The translations under genes and the position numbers were made by a program. A stretch of DNA of 64,000 nucleotides from Desulfoluna butyratoxydans (GTDB lineage: Bacteria > Desulfobacterota > Desulfobacteria > Desulfobacterales > Desulfolunaceae): contig NZ_CAADHO010000001.1 of assembly GCF_900699765.1 (NCBI RefSeq), forward strand, positions 558,001-622,000, given 5' to 3'. Below, in pieces: positions 1-8,055 of the stretch. Position 1 is the stretch's first letter. Each line of letters opens with the position of its first letter. The notes under the pieces were generated by a model. That model was not told the DNA's origin. It did not search any database and worked only from the letters and a program-made list of their open reading frames with translations.

Positions 1-1
1 C

Positions 2-532
2 GAAGGCTCGGCAAAGGCCAGGTTTGCCCACGGGGAGGTGGACCTGCTGAGCCCTGGCCTTAACCTGCCCAGCCTGAGGCGCAAAGCGGCCATGGTCTTC
101 CAGGCCCCGACGCCCCTTCCCTTTACCATCTTCAAAAATGCCTCCCTGCCCCTCTCCTTTGCGGGGATCAAAAACAAAGACGAGGTCCGCAGGCTGGTGG
201 AACGCGCACTGACCCGCGCAGGGCTCTGGGAAGAGGTCAAGGACAGGCTCCACACCCCGGCCACACACCTCTCCGGAGGCCAGCAGCAGCGCCTTGCCCT
301 GGCACGCGCCCTGGTCACCGAACCGGAGATCCTCCTTCTGGATGAGCCCACCTCCGCCCTGGACCCACAAAGCCGGGACCACATCGAGGCCCAGCTCCTG
401 GCCCTGAAAGGACACTGCACCATCCTGCTGGTGTCCCACTCCGAGGCCCAGGTCGCCCGCCTGGCCGATCGGGTCTATCGGCTCACCGGGGGGCAGCTGG
501 CGCTCTGCACGGAATCCCGGGCAACCCCATGA
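2..532 (+). CDS. ABC transporter ATP-binding protein, PstB-like (5' end outside window)
   Basis: The frame is open from the first bases of the window, so the N-terminus with the Walker A loop lies upstream. What remains shows the Q-loop (MVFQ), the ABC signature LSGGQQQR, Walker B ILLLDEP followed by TSALDP, and the switch histidine in LLVSHS. The stretch after the Q-loop (PTPLPFTIFKNA, then AGIKNKDE and LWEEVKDRL) resembles PstB, the ATPase that powers phosphate import at the inner membrane. The C-terminus is a little short for PstB and no pst or pho genes are visible, so a paralogue serving another anion is possible. The ABC ATPase assignment is secure; the substrate is inferred. Confidence 0.8.
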   Translation, partial: EGSAKARFAHGEVDLLSPGLNLPSLRRKAAMVFQAPTPLPFTIFKNASLPLSFAGIKNKDEVRRLVERALTRAGLWEEVKDRLHTPATHLSGGQQQRLALARALVTEPEILLLDEPTSALDPQSRDHIEAQLLALKGHCTILLVSHSEAQVARLADRVYRLTGGQLALCTESRATP

Positions 533-585
533 CCCGCCGTACCGGCATGGGTCGGCCACTTTTACCAGGGCAGGCGCATTTGGAT

Positions 586-785
586 CTTGCCTCCGGCGGC
601 CCTGCCGGGGGCTAAGCTTTTAGAAAAGTTTAACAAACAGGTCATAAAAAAATAATTACATCGGCTACCTGCTTTCAAGGTGGCACACCTTGCCGCCGGA
701 GGCTGGTTTTTAGTCCTGAATAATTACGTTTTTGCAGAGTTTTTTATCAAAAAAGCGAACCGCCTGAGGCCACTGAATTTATAAA
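586..785. repeat. Modular GCCTCCGGCGG repeat cluster, copy A
   Basis: Most of the gap at 533-984 is filled by three modules that recur at about 14.8, 20.0 and 25.5 kb. Module 1 (589-642) is the core GCCTCCGGCGG, a GCCCTGCCGGGGGC hairpin, an AAAGTTT-type stem and ACAAACAGGT. Module 2 (673-703) is a short AAGGTGG/CACCTT hairpin ending in the inverted core CCGCCGGAGGC. Module 3 (about 725-768) is a diverged copy with the TCAAAAAAGCGA segment. No reading frame crosses it. The modules are self-complementary and may act as RNA hairpins or terminators. Confidence 0.75.
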
Positions 786-816
786 TGCGTTGGCCCGCCA
801 TTTTTGCAGATCCGCC

Positions 817-844
817 TTGAAAATGCCTCACCGACTGCTATAAT
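817..844 (+). promoter_or_regulatory. Sigma-70-type promoter for the FMN reductase fusion gene
   Basis: TTGAAA at 817-822 and a perfect TATAAT at 839-844 are separated by 16 bases. They lie about 140 bases before the ATG at 985, just after repeat copy A, and no competing gene lies between. Confidence 0.65.
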
Positions 845-984
845 GACACAAATGCTTTATCGCACTGATTCCACGGCAGATAAATGCCAACGCCCGTCGC
901 ATCCCGCCCCTTACCCCAAGGGCGTGACCGCCCTCTTGCCGGGATCCGGGCTTCTCTTTCATCACCAAAAGAAGGAATCGCCAG

Positions 985-1953
985 ATGTTAGCAGTGGGTC
1001 TGCAGGGAAGCCCTAGAAAAGGGGGCAACAACAACCATACCCTGGGTCTCTTCCTCAACCGTCTGAAACATCGTGGCTTTCAGACCGAGACCCTTCCCAT
1101 TCCTCAACTGAAATTCGCATTCTGCATTGGCTGCGGATCGTGTGAAAAAAGCGGCTGGTGTATCTTTGAAGACGACTACGCGCTGAAAATCGCCCCCCTG
1201 CTTCGCCGGGCCGAGGTGATCGTCATGGCCTCACCGGTCTACTTTTACGGGCCGTCCGGCCAGTTGAAGTCGGCCATGGACAGGGGCCAGATGTTCTGGT
1301 CACGCAAATACAGGCTCAAGCTGAGTGACCCCGGCAAAAAGAGACGCCGGGGCTATATCCTCTCTTCGGCCGCCACCCACGGGGACGATCTCTTCACTGC
1401 CTTTGTCCTCAACTCCCGCTACTTTTTTGATGCCATCGACGCCACCTACGCCGGGGCCCTCACCTTTCGCGGGGCCGAAGGCAAAGGGGCCCTTGCCGAA
1501 CGCTCCGACACCGAAAAAAGGGTCTACGCAGCCGCCGACCTCGCCGCAGGGCCCCTGTTCCCCCCGAAACACCATCTTCTTTTTGTGTGCAAGGACGGGG
1601 CCGTCAAAAGCCGCATTGCCTGGGCCGTTGCCATGTCCCTTTCGCCATCCACCACCTGGGTGAGCCATGCAGGCACTGAGCCTGCGCCCCAGCTCAAGGC
1701 CAGGTGCGATGCCTGGATGGAACGCAGGAAAACGGATATCCGGTACATCCCGGTTTTTGCCCTCCAGGAAACCCTGGACACCTTTTCACCAAGTTTGATA
1801 GTGGATATGGACGGCTCCCTCAACAACAACCCGACGATAACCGCCGACATCACCTGGGACCTGCCTTCGGCCCCCCCGGAAAACGACGACGAGGCCATGG
1901 CCCTCATCCGCCAGGTGGAAACCCGGGTCCGCAAACTCCTGCCGACCCTTTAA
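985..1953 (+). CDS. Iron-sulfur flavoprotein-like FMN reductase fused to an LMW-phosphatase/ArsC-like domain
   Basis: The 322-residue product has two parts. Residues 1 to about 185 are a flavodoxin-like NAD(P)H:FMN reductase fold with the phosphate-binding GSPRKGGN loop and ASPVYFYGPSG. A compact cysteine motif, C47-x2-C50-x2-C53-x5-C59, matches the [4Fe-4S] motif of iron-sulfur flavoproteins. Residues about 195-322 resemble a low-molecular-weight phosphatase or arsenate reductase domain (LLFVC, then SHAGTEPAPQLKARCDAW). Its P-loop reads C202-KDGAV-K208-S, so the expected catalytic arginine of C-x5-R-S is lysine and the usual asparagine is missing; activity is doubtful. A sensor or redox role is inference. 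AAGGA nine bases upstream supports the ATG. The gene stands alone behind its own promoter. Confidence 0.75.
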   Translation: MLAVGLQGSPRKGGNNNHTLGLFLNRLKHRGFQTETLPIPQLKFAFCIGCGSCEKSGWCIFEDDYALKIAPLLRRAEVIVMASPVYFYGPSGQLKSAMDRGQMFWSRKYRLKLSDPGKKRRRGYILSSAATHGDDLFTAFVLNSRYFFDAIDATYAGALTFRGAEGKGALAERSDTEKRVYAAADLAAGPLFPPKHHLLFVCKDGAVKSRIAWAVAMSLSPSTTWVSHAGTEPAPQLKARCDAWMERRKTDIRYIPVFALQETLDTFSPSLIVDMDGSLNNNPTITADITWDLPSAPPENDDEAMALIRQVETRVRKLLPTL

Positions 1954-2109
1954 GCCCGCAACCACGGGTGTCTCACACGGGAAATGAGACAATTCGATCC
2001 ATTCGGGAGGCCCTGATACAGAAGGATCCATCCCGGCAACAGGCCGGCAAAACATGCACAGGCCCGGAAACAACGTAAAATCGGCAGCTTTTGATTTTAT
2101 CCAAAATAC

Positions 2110-2125
2110 TGGCACGCAAGATGCT
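2110..2125 (+). promoter_or_regulatory. Candidate sigma-54 (-24/-12) promoter upstream of the NADH peroxidase fusion
   Basis: TGGCACG, four bases, then ATGCT gives the invariant GG-N10-GC spacing and matches the TGGCACG-N4-TTGCW consensus at all but one position. It lies 85 bases before the ATG at 2211. Transcription from it would need RpoN and an enhancer-binding activator; the activator at 21774 is too far away to be linked by position alone. Confidence 0.5.
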
Positions 2126-2210
2126 TTATTGAAATCCCCATGAGCCGCCCCGCTTCACCATCCAGGGGCCCCCGGTGCGTAACGCGCCCAACTGAGACAA
2201 CGGACACATC

Positions 2211-4088
2211 ATGCAACGATACCTGATCATCGGAAGCGGCATTGCCGGAATGACCGCAGCGGAAACGATTCGGGACAACGATCCCACCGGCAGCATCACC
2301 ATGGTGACCGACGAAGAGGCCCCTTTTTACAACAGGATCCGCCTCTGCGACTACATCTCGGGGGACCTTCCCGAAACAGACCTTTCCGGGGTGGACCCGG
2401 AGTGGTACGCCGCCCACAGGGTGGATCTTGCCACGGGCACACGCATCACGCACCTCGATCCCCACAGCCGCACGGCCCTCACGGAACAGGGAGAATCCAT
2501 CGGCTGGGACAAGGCCCTCATCGCCACCGGAGGGCGCCCCCACATCCCGGACATCGAGGGCGTCCGGAAAAAAGGAGTCGTTACCCTGCGCAGCATCGAA
2601 GACGCACGGCGAATCATCTCCAACGCCCCGGAGGTCAGCAATGTGGTGATCATCGGCGGCGGTCTCCTGGGCCTGGAAGCAGGGCATGCCCTCATCAAAC
2701 GGGGAAAGAAGGTCACCGTCCTGGAGTATGCCCACCGAATCCTCCCACGGCAGCTCGACGCCAAGGGTGCCGAGCTGCTCATGGAAAAAATGGTGGCCCA
2801 GGGATTTCAGTTCCACACGGGGGCGGCGGCCAGGGAGATCACCGGCGATGAGCAGGTCACGGGGGTCATCACCTCCTCGGGCACCCTGGTTCCGGCGGAC
2901 ATGGTGCTGATCTCCGCCGGTATCCGGCCGGTCTCAGACCTTGCCGAGGCCTCGGGGATCCCCTCACAGCAGGGCATTCCTGTGAACGATGCCATGGAGA
3001 CGCCCCTTGACGGGGTCTACGCAGCCGGAGACTGCGCCCTTTTCAACGGCACGGTCCACGGCATCTGGTCCACGGGCCTTGCCCAGGGACGCATTGCAGG
3101 CCTCAACATGAGCGGCCAGGCTGCCAGCTACCGCGAGCCCGCCTTTGCCACCATGCTCAAGGTCACGGGAATCTACCTTGCTTCGGCTGGGACCGTGGAC
3201 GCCGAAGGCACCCATGAGTCCGTCACCCGAAGCGATGAAGGCACGTATAAAAAAATTGTGTTCCAAAAGGGCTGCCTGACGGGATGCCAGATGGTGGGAA
3301 ACATCGATCATTTTAACGAGATACAAACACTCCTTGCCGGGGCTCACCCCTTGAGCCCTTCTGAGCGAAGCGACGTGGAGCGAAAATTGAACGGAAACAA
3401 AGGAGCAAAAGCTGAAATGAAAACGTTTGTCTGTACGGTATGCGGTTATGTCCACGAAGGCGATACTCCCCCGGAAGCGTGCCCCCAGTGCGGCGTTCCT
3501 TCCGATAAATTCAAGGAAGTTGCCCAAGAGAAGGCTCCCGCCAAGTGGGGGTGCACCGTCTGCGGTTACATCCACGAAGGGGATGTGCCCCCGGACCATT
3601 GTCCCCAGTGCAAGGCCCCCAAAGATAAATTCAGGGAGCAGGGCGCCGGTGGCTCCCTGGCCTGGGCCGACGAACACGTCATCGGTGTGGCCCAAGGAGT
3701 GGACCCCGAGATCATCGAAGGCCTTCGCGCCAACTTCACCGGAGAGTGCACCGAGGTGGGCATGTACCTTGCCATGAGCCGTCAGGCCGATCGGGAAGGC
3801 TACCCGGAAGTGGCCGAAGCCTACAAGCGCATCGCCTTTGAAGAGGCGGAGCACGCAGCAAAATTCGCAGAACTCCTGGGGGAGGTGGTGGCAGCGGACA
3901 CCCGCACCAACCTCCAGGTTCGCGTGGATGCCGAGCACGGGGCCTGCCAGGGCAAAAAAGACCTGGCCACCCGGGCCAAGCAGCTCAACCTGGATGCCAT
4001 CCACGACACCGTTCACGAGATGTGCAAGGACGAGGCAAGACACGGCCAGGCCTTTGCCGGGCTTTTGAAACGCTATTTTGATAAATAA
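2211..4088 (+). CDS. NADH:rubredoxin oxidoreductase - tandem rubredoxin-like - rubrerythrin fusion (putative one-piece NADH peroxidase)
   Basis: One uninterrupted frame of 625 residues joins three modules. Residues 1 to about 385 are an FAD/NADH oxidoreductase: FAD loop GSGIAG (8-13), NADH loop [10 protein letters not shown] (149-158), ATGG and AAGDCA (271-276), as in NADH:rubredoxin reductases. Residues 405-475 hold two rubredoxin-like knuckles with cysteine pairs 408/411-424/427 and 448/451-464/467. Residues about 485-625 are a rubrerythrin four-helix bundle with diiron ligands in GECTE, EEAEH (544-548) and DEARH (607-611). Rubredoxin before the diiron domain is the reverse-rubrerythrin order. 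The inferred reaction is electron flow NADH-FAD-Fe(Cys)4-diiron to H2O2 in the cytoplasm. Rubredoxin and FprA genes follow. The linker has an internal ATG with a good ribosome site. Confidence 0.9.
   Translation: MQRYLIIGSGIAGMTAAETIRDNDPTGSITMVTDEEAPFYNRIRLCDYISGDLPETDLSGVDPEWYAAHRVDLATGTRITHLDPHSRTALTEQGESIGWDKALIATGGRPHIPDIEGVRKKGVVTLRSIEDARRIISNAPEVSNVVIIGGGLLGLEAGHALIKRGKKVTVLEYAHRILPRQLDAKGAELLMEKMVAQGFQFHTGAAAREITGDEQVTGVITSSGTLVPADMVLISAGIRPVSDLAEASGIPSQQGIPVNDAMETPLDGVYAAGDCALFNGTVHGIWSTGLAQGRIAGLNMSGQAASYREPAFATMLKVTGIYLASAGTVDAEGTHESVTRSDEGTYKKIVFQKGCLTGCQMVGNIDHFNEIQTLLAGAHPLSPSERSDVERKLNGNKGAKAEMKTFVCTVCGYVHEGDTPPEACPQCGVPSDKFKEVAQEKAPAKWGCTVCGYIHEGDVPPDHCPQCKAPKDKFREQGAGGSLAWADEHVIGVAQGVDPEIIEGLRANFTGECTEVGMYLAMSRQADREGYPEVAEAYKRIAFEEAEHAAKFAELLGEVVAADTRTNLQVRVDAEHGACQGKKDLATRAKQLNLDAIHDTVHEMCKDEARHGQAFAGLLKRYFDK
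3399..3419 (+). promoter_or_regulatory. Internal ribosome binding site and in-frame ATG inside the fusion gene
   Basis: AAAGGAG at 3399-3405 lies 11 bases before an in-frame ATG at 3417 (Met403), exactly at the junction between the oxidoreductase and the first rubredoxin-like knuckle. It could start a separate 223-residue reverse rubrerythrin, or be a relic of two genes that fused. The sequence does not say whether it is used. Confidence 0.45.
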
Positions 4089-4146
4089 CAGACGGTTTTT
4101 TTCAAACCAAACCACACCCAACCAACAACACAAGTGAGGTGACCCG

Positions 4147-4305
4147 ATGAAAAAGTACGAGTGCACGGTATGCGGCTATATCTACGACCCGGAAGAGGGA
4201 GACGCCGAAAACGGAATTGCAGCAGGAACCGCCTTTGAAGATCTTCCCGAAGACTGGCTCTGCCCCGTCTGCGGTGTGGGAAAATCTGAGTTTGAAGAAG
4301 TGTAA
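4147..4305 (+). CDS. Rubredoxin
   Basis: A 52-residue protein with the classic Fe(Cys)4 rubredoxin pattern: [12 protein letters not shown] near the start and [12 protein letters not shown] near the end, with the usual EDLPEDW between. It is a small cytoplasmic one-electron carrier. It starts 58 bases after the NADH-peroxidase fusion, with GAGGTG seven bases before the ATG, and lies just before the FprA gene. It is therefore the likely electron donor to FprA and perhaps an extra carrier for the fused oxidoreductase. Length and motifs are normal for the family. Confidence 0.95.
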   Translation: MKKYECTVCGYIYDPEEGDAENGIAAGTAFEDLPEDWLCPVCGVGKSEFEEV

Positions 4306-4341
4306 CAGGTAACGCCCCGGGAAAGATCCCCGGGTATCTGC

Positions 4342-4385
4342 AACCCGGATTCCCTCGACCATGGTCGCACGGGGATCCGGGTTTT
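4342..4385 (+). terminator. GC-rich hairpin between rubredoxin and fprA
   Basis: AACCCGGAT and ATCCGGGTT arms close over a 26-base loop and are followed by TTTCC. A second small CCCCGGG hairpin lies just upstream. The T-run is short, so this may be a partial terminator that lets less transcript into fprA, or an RNA-stabilising hairpin. Confidence 0.4.
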
Positions 4386-4418
4386 CCATCCGGAAACGAA
4401 AAAGGACGACAGCAAGCC

Positions 4419-5621
4419 ATGAGACCACTTAAAATCGCCGAAGGCATCTACGATGTAGGTGTCAAGGATTGGAACATCAGAGACTTTCACGGGTACTCCA
4501 CCTACATGGGGACCACCTACAACGCCTTTCTTATCGTCGATGACGACAAGGTGGTGCTCATCGACACGGTCAAGGAACCCTTTACCCATCAGTTCATGGA
4601 GAACATCCGCAAGATCATCGATCCCCAGAAAATCGATATGATCATCAGCAACCATGCGGAGATGGACCACTCCGGCGCCCTGCCCCGGGTGCTTCACCTC
4701 ATTGGAGAAGAGACCCCTGTCTACTGCTCCAAAATGGGGGAAAAAGCCCTTTCCGCCCACTTCAACGGGAAAAAAATCAACCTGAACGTGGTGAAGCCGG
4801 GCACGGAGCTCAAGCTGGGCAAGCGCACCTTGAGCTTCATCGAAACCCGCATGCTCCACTGGCCGGACAGCATGTTCACCTACCTCAAAGAGGACGGCAT
4901 TCTCTTTTCCAGCGACGCCTTCGGCCAGCATTACGCGTCCCATGAAAACTTCGATGATGAGATGGGCGAGGGGCTCTTCGAGCATGCAAAAAAATATTTT
5001 GCCAACATCCTCCTGCCCTTTGCCCCCAGGGTGGAAAAACTCCTGGAATCCATCGAGTCCATGGACCTGCCCCTCAACATGATCTGCCCGGACCATGGGA
5101 TCCTCTGGCGGAAAAATCCGGAGAGGATCCTGGACCGTTACGCGTCCTGGGCACGTCAGGAGAACAGAGAGAAGGTGATCGTCATGTACGACACCATGTG
5201 GAACTCTACGGAGAAAATGGCCCGTAAAATCGTGGACGGCGCCCGGTCCACCGGTGTCGAGGTCATCCCCATGAGCGTCCGCAACTGGCACCGAAGCGAT
5301 ATCATGACCGAACTCATGGACGCCAGGGCCCTGGTGGTGGGATCTCCCACCCTCAACAACGGGATCTTTCCCACCCTCTGCGATGTTCTGTGCTACATGA
5401 AAGGCCTCAAGCCCAAGGGCAAGCTCGGGGCTGCCTTCGGCTCCTACGGCTGGAGCGGTGAAGCGGTCAAGCTCCTCAACAACGAGCTGGACACCATGGG
5501 ATTCGAACGCATCGACGACGGCCTGCGCACCCTCTACGTTCCGGACTCCGAGGCCCTGAAGGCGTGCTTTGACTACGGCGTCGGCATCGGTGAAGCCGTC
5601 AAGGCCAAAAGCGCGGAATAA
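4419..5621 (+). CDS. FprA-type flavodiiron protein (rubredoxin:oxygen oxidoreductase)
   Basis: The 400-residue product has the two-domain A-type flavoprotein plan: a metallo-beta-lactamase-like diiron domain (about 1-250) and a flavodoxin domain (about 253-395). The ligand motif NH79-x-E81-x-D83-H84 is intact, as are the later ligands in MLHWPDS, FSSDAFG and CPDHG. The FMN loops are YDTMWNSTEKMA and GSPTLNNG. Such enzymes reduce O2 to water, or NO to N2O, in the cytoplasm of anaerobes with electrons from rubredoxin, which is encoded immediately upstream. No extra rubredoxin domain is fused. AAGGA precedes the ATG. Whether O2 or NO is preferred cannot be told from sequence. Confidence 0.93.
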   Translation: MRPLKIAEGIYDVGVKDWNIRDFHGYSTYMGTTYNAFLIVDDDKVVLIDTVKEPFTHQFMENIRKIIDPQKIDMIISNHAEMDHSGALPRVLHLIGEETPVYCSKMGEKALSAHFNGKKINLNVVKPGTELKLGKRTLSFIETRMLHWPDSMFTYLKEDGILFSSDAFGQHYASHENFDDEMGEGLFEHAKKYFANILLPFAPRVEKLLESIESMDLPLNMICPDHGILWRKNPERILDRYASWARQENREKVIVMYDTMWNSTEKMARKIVDGARSTGVEVIPMSVRNWHRSDIMTELMDARALVVGSPTLNNGIFPTLCDVLCYMKGLKPKGKLGAAFGSYGWSGEAVKLLNNELDTMGFERIDDGLRTLYVPDSEALKACFDYGVGIGEAVKAKSAE

Positions 5622-5717
5622 AAACCGGTTGGACTCCGGCATTCCCGCCGGGGCCCAGCCTTTCCGGCAAATGTCGTCACCAGAGAGATCCACATCCGTC
5701 CCCTCAAGGAGACCGTC

Positions 5718-6077
5718 ATGACAGCACAACCGACCGCATTTGCTCTCTTCGCTTACCGCCAGGAACCCGGCTGCTTCATTCATGTACTCTTAAACGGTCT
5801 GGACCTTGACGATAAAGGTCACCCCGTAAAAATCATTCTGGAGGGACCGGCCACCACCCTGCTTTCCGACATCGATTCCCAGGAGGCACCTTTGCCCGCC
5901 CTCTTTAAGAAGGCGTCTGAGCGAAACCTTATCGACGGATATTGCCTTGCGTGTGCCACCAAACTCGGTGCACGAGACGACGCTGAAACATCGGGCCTTG
6001 CCCCTTTGTCAGATATGAGTGGCCACCCTTCGGTGGCAAGCTATATCCAAAAGGGTTACACCGTCATTAATTTCTAA
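5718..6077 (+). CDS. DsrE-family protein
   Basis: A small 119-residue cytoplasmic protein with the DsrE/YchN-like pattern: an N-terminal strand FALFAYR, KIILEGPATTLL, a conserved cysteine segment IDGYCLACATKLG, and the C-terminal SGHPSVASYIQKGYTVINF. Family members bind or relay sulfur or act as small redox-linked oligomers; which applies here is unknown. AAGGAG six bases before the ATG supports the start. The following HEAT gene begins nine bases after the stop, so the two are probably co-transcribed, perhaps with fprA about 100 bases upstream. Confidence 0.75.
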   Translation: MTAQPTAFALFAYRQEPGCFIHVLLNGLDLDDKGHPVKIILEGPATTLLSDIDSQEAPLPALFKKASERNLIDGYCLACATKLGARDDAETSGLAPLSDMSGHPSVASYIQKGYTVINF

Positions 6078-6086
6078 AGGAGGCCC

Positions 6087-6782
6087 ATGACCGACAACGA
6101 CAACGACAATCCCGGTGGACGGGAGATCAAACGCACCCTGCGCCCCCTCCTTGAGGAAGGCACACCCGAAAGCGTCAAAACAACACTCTTAGGCCTCCCC
6201 TTGAGACGGTTGGTGAGCCCTCTCATCGGCTTGTTCTGTGATCGAAAAGAAGAGATTAAATGGCGGGCCGTAACCTCCCTGGGGATGGTCACCGATGCCC
6301 TGGCAGGGGAAAATCTGGAAGAGGCGCGGGTGGTGATGCGACGCCTGATGTGGACCTTGAACGACGAATCCGGTGGGATCGGATGGGGAGCGCCCGAGGC
6401 CATGGGAGAGATCACGGCCGTCAACCGGCTGCTCGCCGATGAGTACCACCGTATCCTCTGCTCCTATGTCAGTGAAGAGGGAAACTTCCTGGAACACGAA
6501 ATCCTTCAACGCGGGGCCCTCTGGGGGCTCTGCAGGCTCGCCGAAGCAGACCCTGAAAAGGTGAGGCCTGCCCTGGCCGATGTCAGGGGCCACCTCCGCT
6601 CTGCGGACCCCGTCAAGCAAGGCCTTGCCCTGCTCTTTGCCGCCCGCACGGGTGATGAGGCGGCACGGCCCCAGGCCGAAGAGCTGGTGGGATCTTCCCA
6701 CCCCTTTACCCTCTACACCGGCTGGGACCTGGCAACCACCACGGTGGGCGATGAAGCACGAAAACTCCTAAGCGCCACCTGA
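6087..6782 (+). CDS. HEAT-repeat protein, DVU0298-like
   Basis: A 231-residue helical-repeat protein. Paired helices such as IKWRAVTSLGMV, ILQRGALWGLCRLAEADPEKV and PVKQGLALLFAARTGD fit HEAT-type repeats. The segment WTLNDESGGIGWGAPEAMGEI is typical of a conserved family known from Desulfovibrio (DVU0298). The molecular role is unknown; such scaffolds usually bind proteins. AAAGGAGG precedes the ATG and the spacing from the DsrE gene is nine bases. A strong terminator follows, closing this transcript. Confidence 0.7.
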   Translation: MTDNDNDNPGGREIKRTLRPLLEEGTPESVKTTLLGLPLRRLVSPLIGLFCDRKEEIKWRAVTSLGMVTDALAGENLEEARVVMRRLMWTLNDESGGIGWGAPEAMGEITAVNRLLADEYHRILCSYVSEEGNFLEHEILQRGALWGLCRLAEADPEKVRPALADVRGHLRSADPVKQGLALLFAARTGDEAARPQAEELVGSSHPFTLYTGWDLATTTVGDEARKLLSAT

Positions 6783-6810
6783 CGTCCCCACTTGAAAGAT
6801 CAATACACTA

Positions 6811-6841
6811 AAAGCCCCAGGCAAAAGCCGGGGCTTTTTTT
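6811..6841 (+). terminator. Rho-independent terminator after the HEAT gene
   Basis: AAAGCCCC and GGGGCTTT arms with a short loop are followed by a T-run. The A-run in front means it can also serve the minus-strand gene that ends at 6844. Confidence 0.9.
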
Positions 6842-6843
6842 CG

Positions 6844-7389
6844 TTACGCAAAAGAGCGTTTGAACAGCTCGTCGATGGCGGCCTTGCCTTCATCGGAAAG
6901 GTTCCGGGTCCCGGTGCCGCAGAAGGTGTCCTGGGTGATGACGGGGGTGTCCAGGGCCCAGCGGTTCTCTTTCCAGGTGTACCACTGGTTCTTGTCCTGA
7001 TCGAAAACGCTGACGGGGCGGTTGAAGAATTTGCCGAGCTCCACGGCCCAGCCGGTGCCGCCTTTGACGGTGTTGTCGTCCTGGATCCAGCCAATGGCCA
7101 GCACCTGGCAGCCTTTGTTCACCATGTGAAAAATCACCTGGAAGACCTTGCGGATCTTGTCGGCCTGGGCGTAGCGCCGTCCCATGCGGGCAGAGACGAT
7201 CTCCATGCTGACATCGCCCTTTTTGAGGGTCTCTTCGGAGAGGATCTCCACGTTCACCTCCCGGGTCAGGGTCTGCCCTTCAAAGGCGTAGGTGGTCTCG
7301 GAGATTCCGTATTTTTCTGCCTGCTCGCCGAATGCTGCTTCAGCCCCTTTCAGGCCGCCGCTGAAAAAATGTTTCTTTACCTGAGTCAT
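6844..7389 (-). CDS. SLOG/DprA-like Rossmann protein of unknown function
   Basis: The 181-residue product begins HFFSGGLKGAEAAFGEQAEKYGI and ends with GTGTRNLSDEGKAAI. Between are VLAIGWIQ, GGTGWAVELGKFF and PVSVFDQDKNQWY. Glycine-rich GG-x-KGA and GGTGWA loops with a VFDQ strand are the layout of SLOG-superfamily nucleotide-binding proteins, common in phages and their hosts. The biochemical role is unknown; SLOG domains often bind nucleotides or modify bases. It stands alone, with AAGGA ten bases upstream, and shares the terminator at 6811-6841 with the converging HEAT gene. No other phage gene is nearby. Confidence 0.6.
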   Translation of the reverse strand: MTQVKKHFFSGGLKGAEAAFGEQAEKYGISETTYAFEGQTLTREVNVEILSEETLKKGDVSMEIVSARMGRRYAQADKIRKVFQVIFHMVNKGCQVLAIGWIQDDNTVKGGTGWAVELGKFFNRPVSVFDQDKNQWYTWKENRWALDTPVITQDTFCGTGTRNLSDEGKAAIDELFKRSFA

Positions 7390-7899
7390 AATTTTGATTT
7401 CCTTATGTGTATAGACGGTTACGGTTTGGGCTCATGCGATCATTTGCAAGGCAAATCCCGGATCTGCCCATGACGCCGCGCCCTGTTGCCCCTGCCACAC
7501 CATCTCTTCCGGCATGCAAAACACACCCCGCGGCTTTTCCGCAAAGGGCCCCCCGACGAGTCGGATGCTCCGCCTTCCGGCCCCCACAATCAAGCAGGCA
7601 GCCGACACACGCAGCATACACAATCCGCCCTTCAGCTTCTTCCAAGGCCGTCATACAGAACTCACTTTACGTCTCTGGGCAAAGGTCTCGATCCGAATTG
7701 GATGAAAGAAAATCACATGAAGAGATTCAGAAGGAACAAACGAGCGGGATAATTATATCAATAATGCATAAAAAGCAACACCTTTCCGCAGAGAAAAAGA
7801 AGCAAATGCACAACGGCATCCCACAAGGCAAAGAAAGGAGTTCCCGGTAAACACCCACGCGCCTGTGGAGACGCACTGCCTGCCGTGGCCCGGCTCCCA
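7390..7899. other. Intergenic region with no supported gene
   Basis: Several frames are open on both strands, but none has a convincing ribosome site or a recognisable protein. A short A/T-rich stretch at about 7747-7775 could carry a promoter. A 29-codon basic frame starting near 7764 lacks a ribosome site. Confidence 0.5.
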
Positions 7900-7937
7900 A
7901 AACGAAAAATCCGGCTGAGCCCACTGTGCTCAACCGG
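7900..7937 (-). terminator. Rho-independent terminator of the minus-strand exported-protein pair
   Basis: Read on the minus strand, CCGGTTGAGC and GCTCAGCCGG arms close over a seven-base loop and are followed by ATTTTTCGTTTT. It lies about 120 bases after the stop at 8056. Confidence 0.75.
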
Positions 7938-8055
7938 ACGGACACCTTGTGGCCTCCTTTTACAGGGTGCGCCACCTGATCGGGACACCCAAAAGCCTGA
8001 TCCCTATCCCGCGCCACCCGCCCCATAAAAATGAACGGACCGGGCAGCACACAGT

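Noticed and set aside
679-695. TGGCACA within repeat module 2 as a sigma-54 -24 element
   Set aside because: Spacing to GC is wrong and the sequence is part of a recurring hairpin.
7764-7850. A 29-codon Lys-rich frame (MHKKQHLSAEKKKQM...)
   Set aside because: No ribosome binding site and no resemblance to a known small protein.
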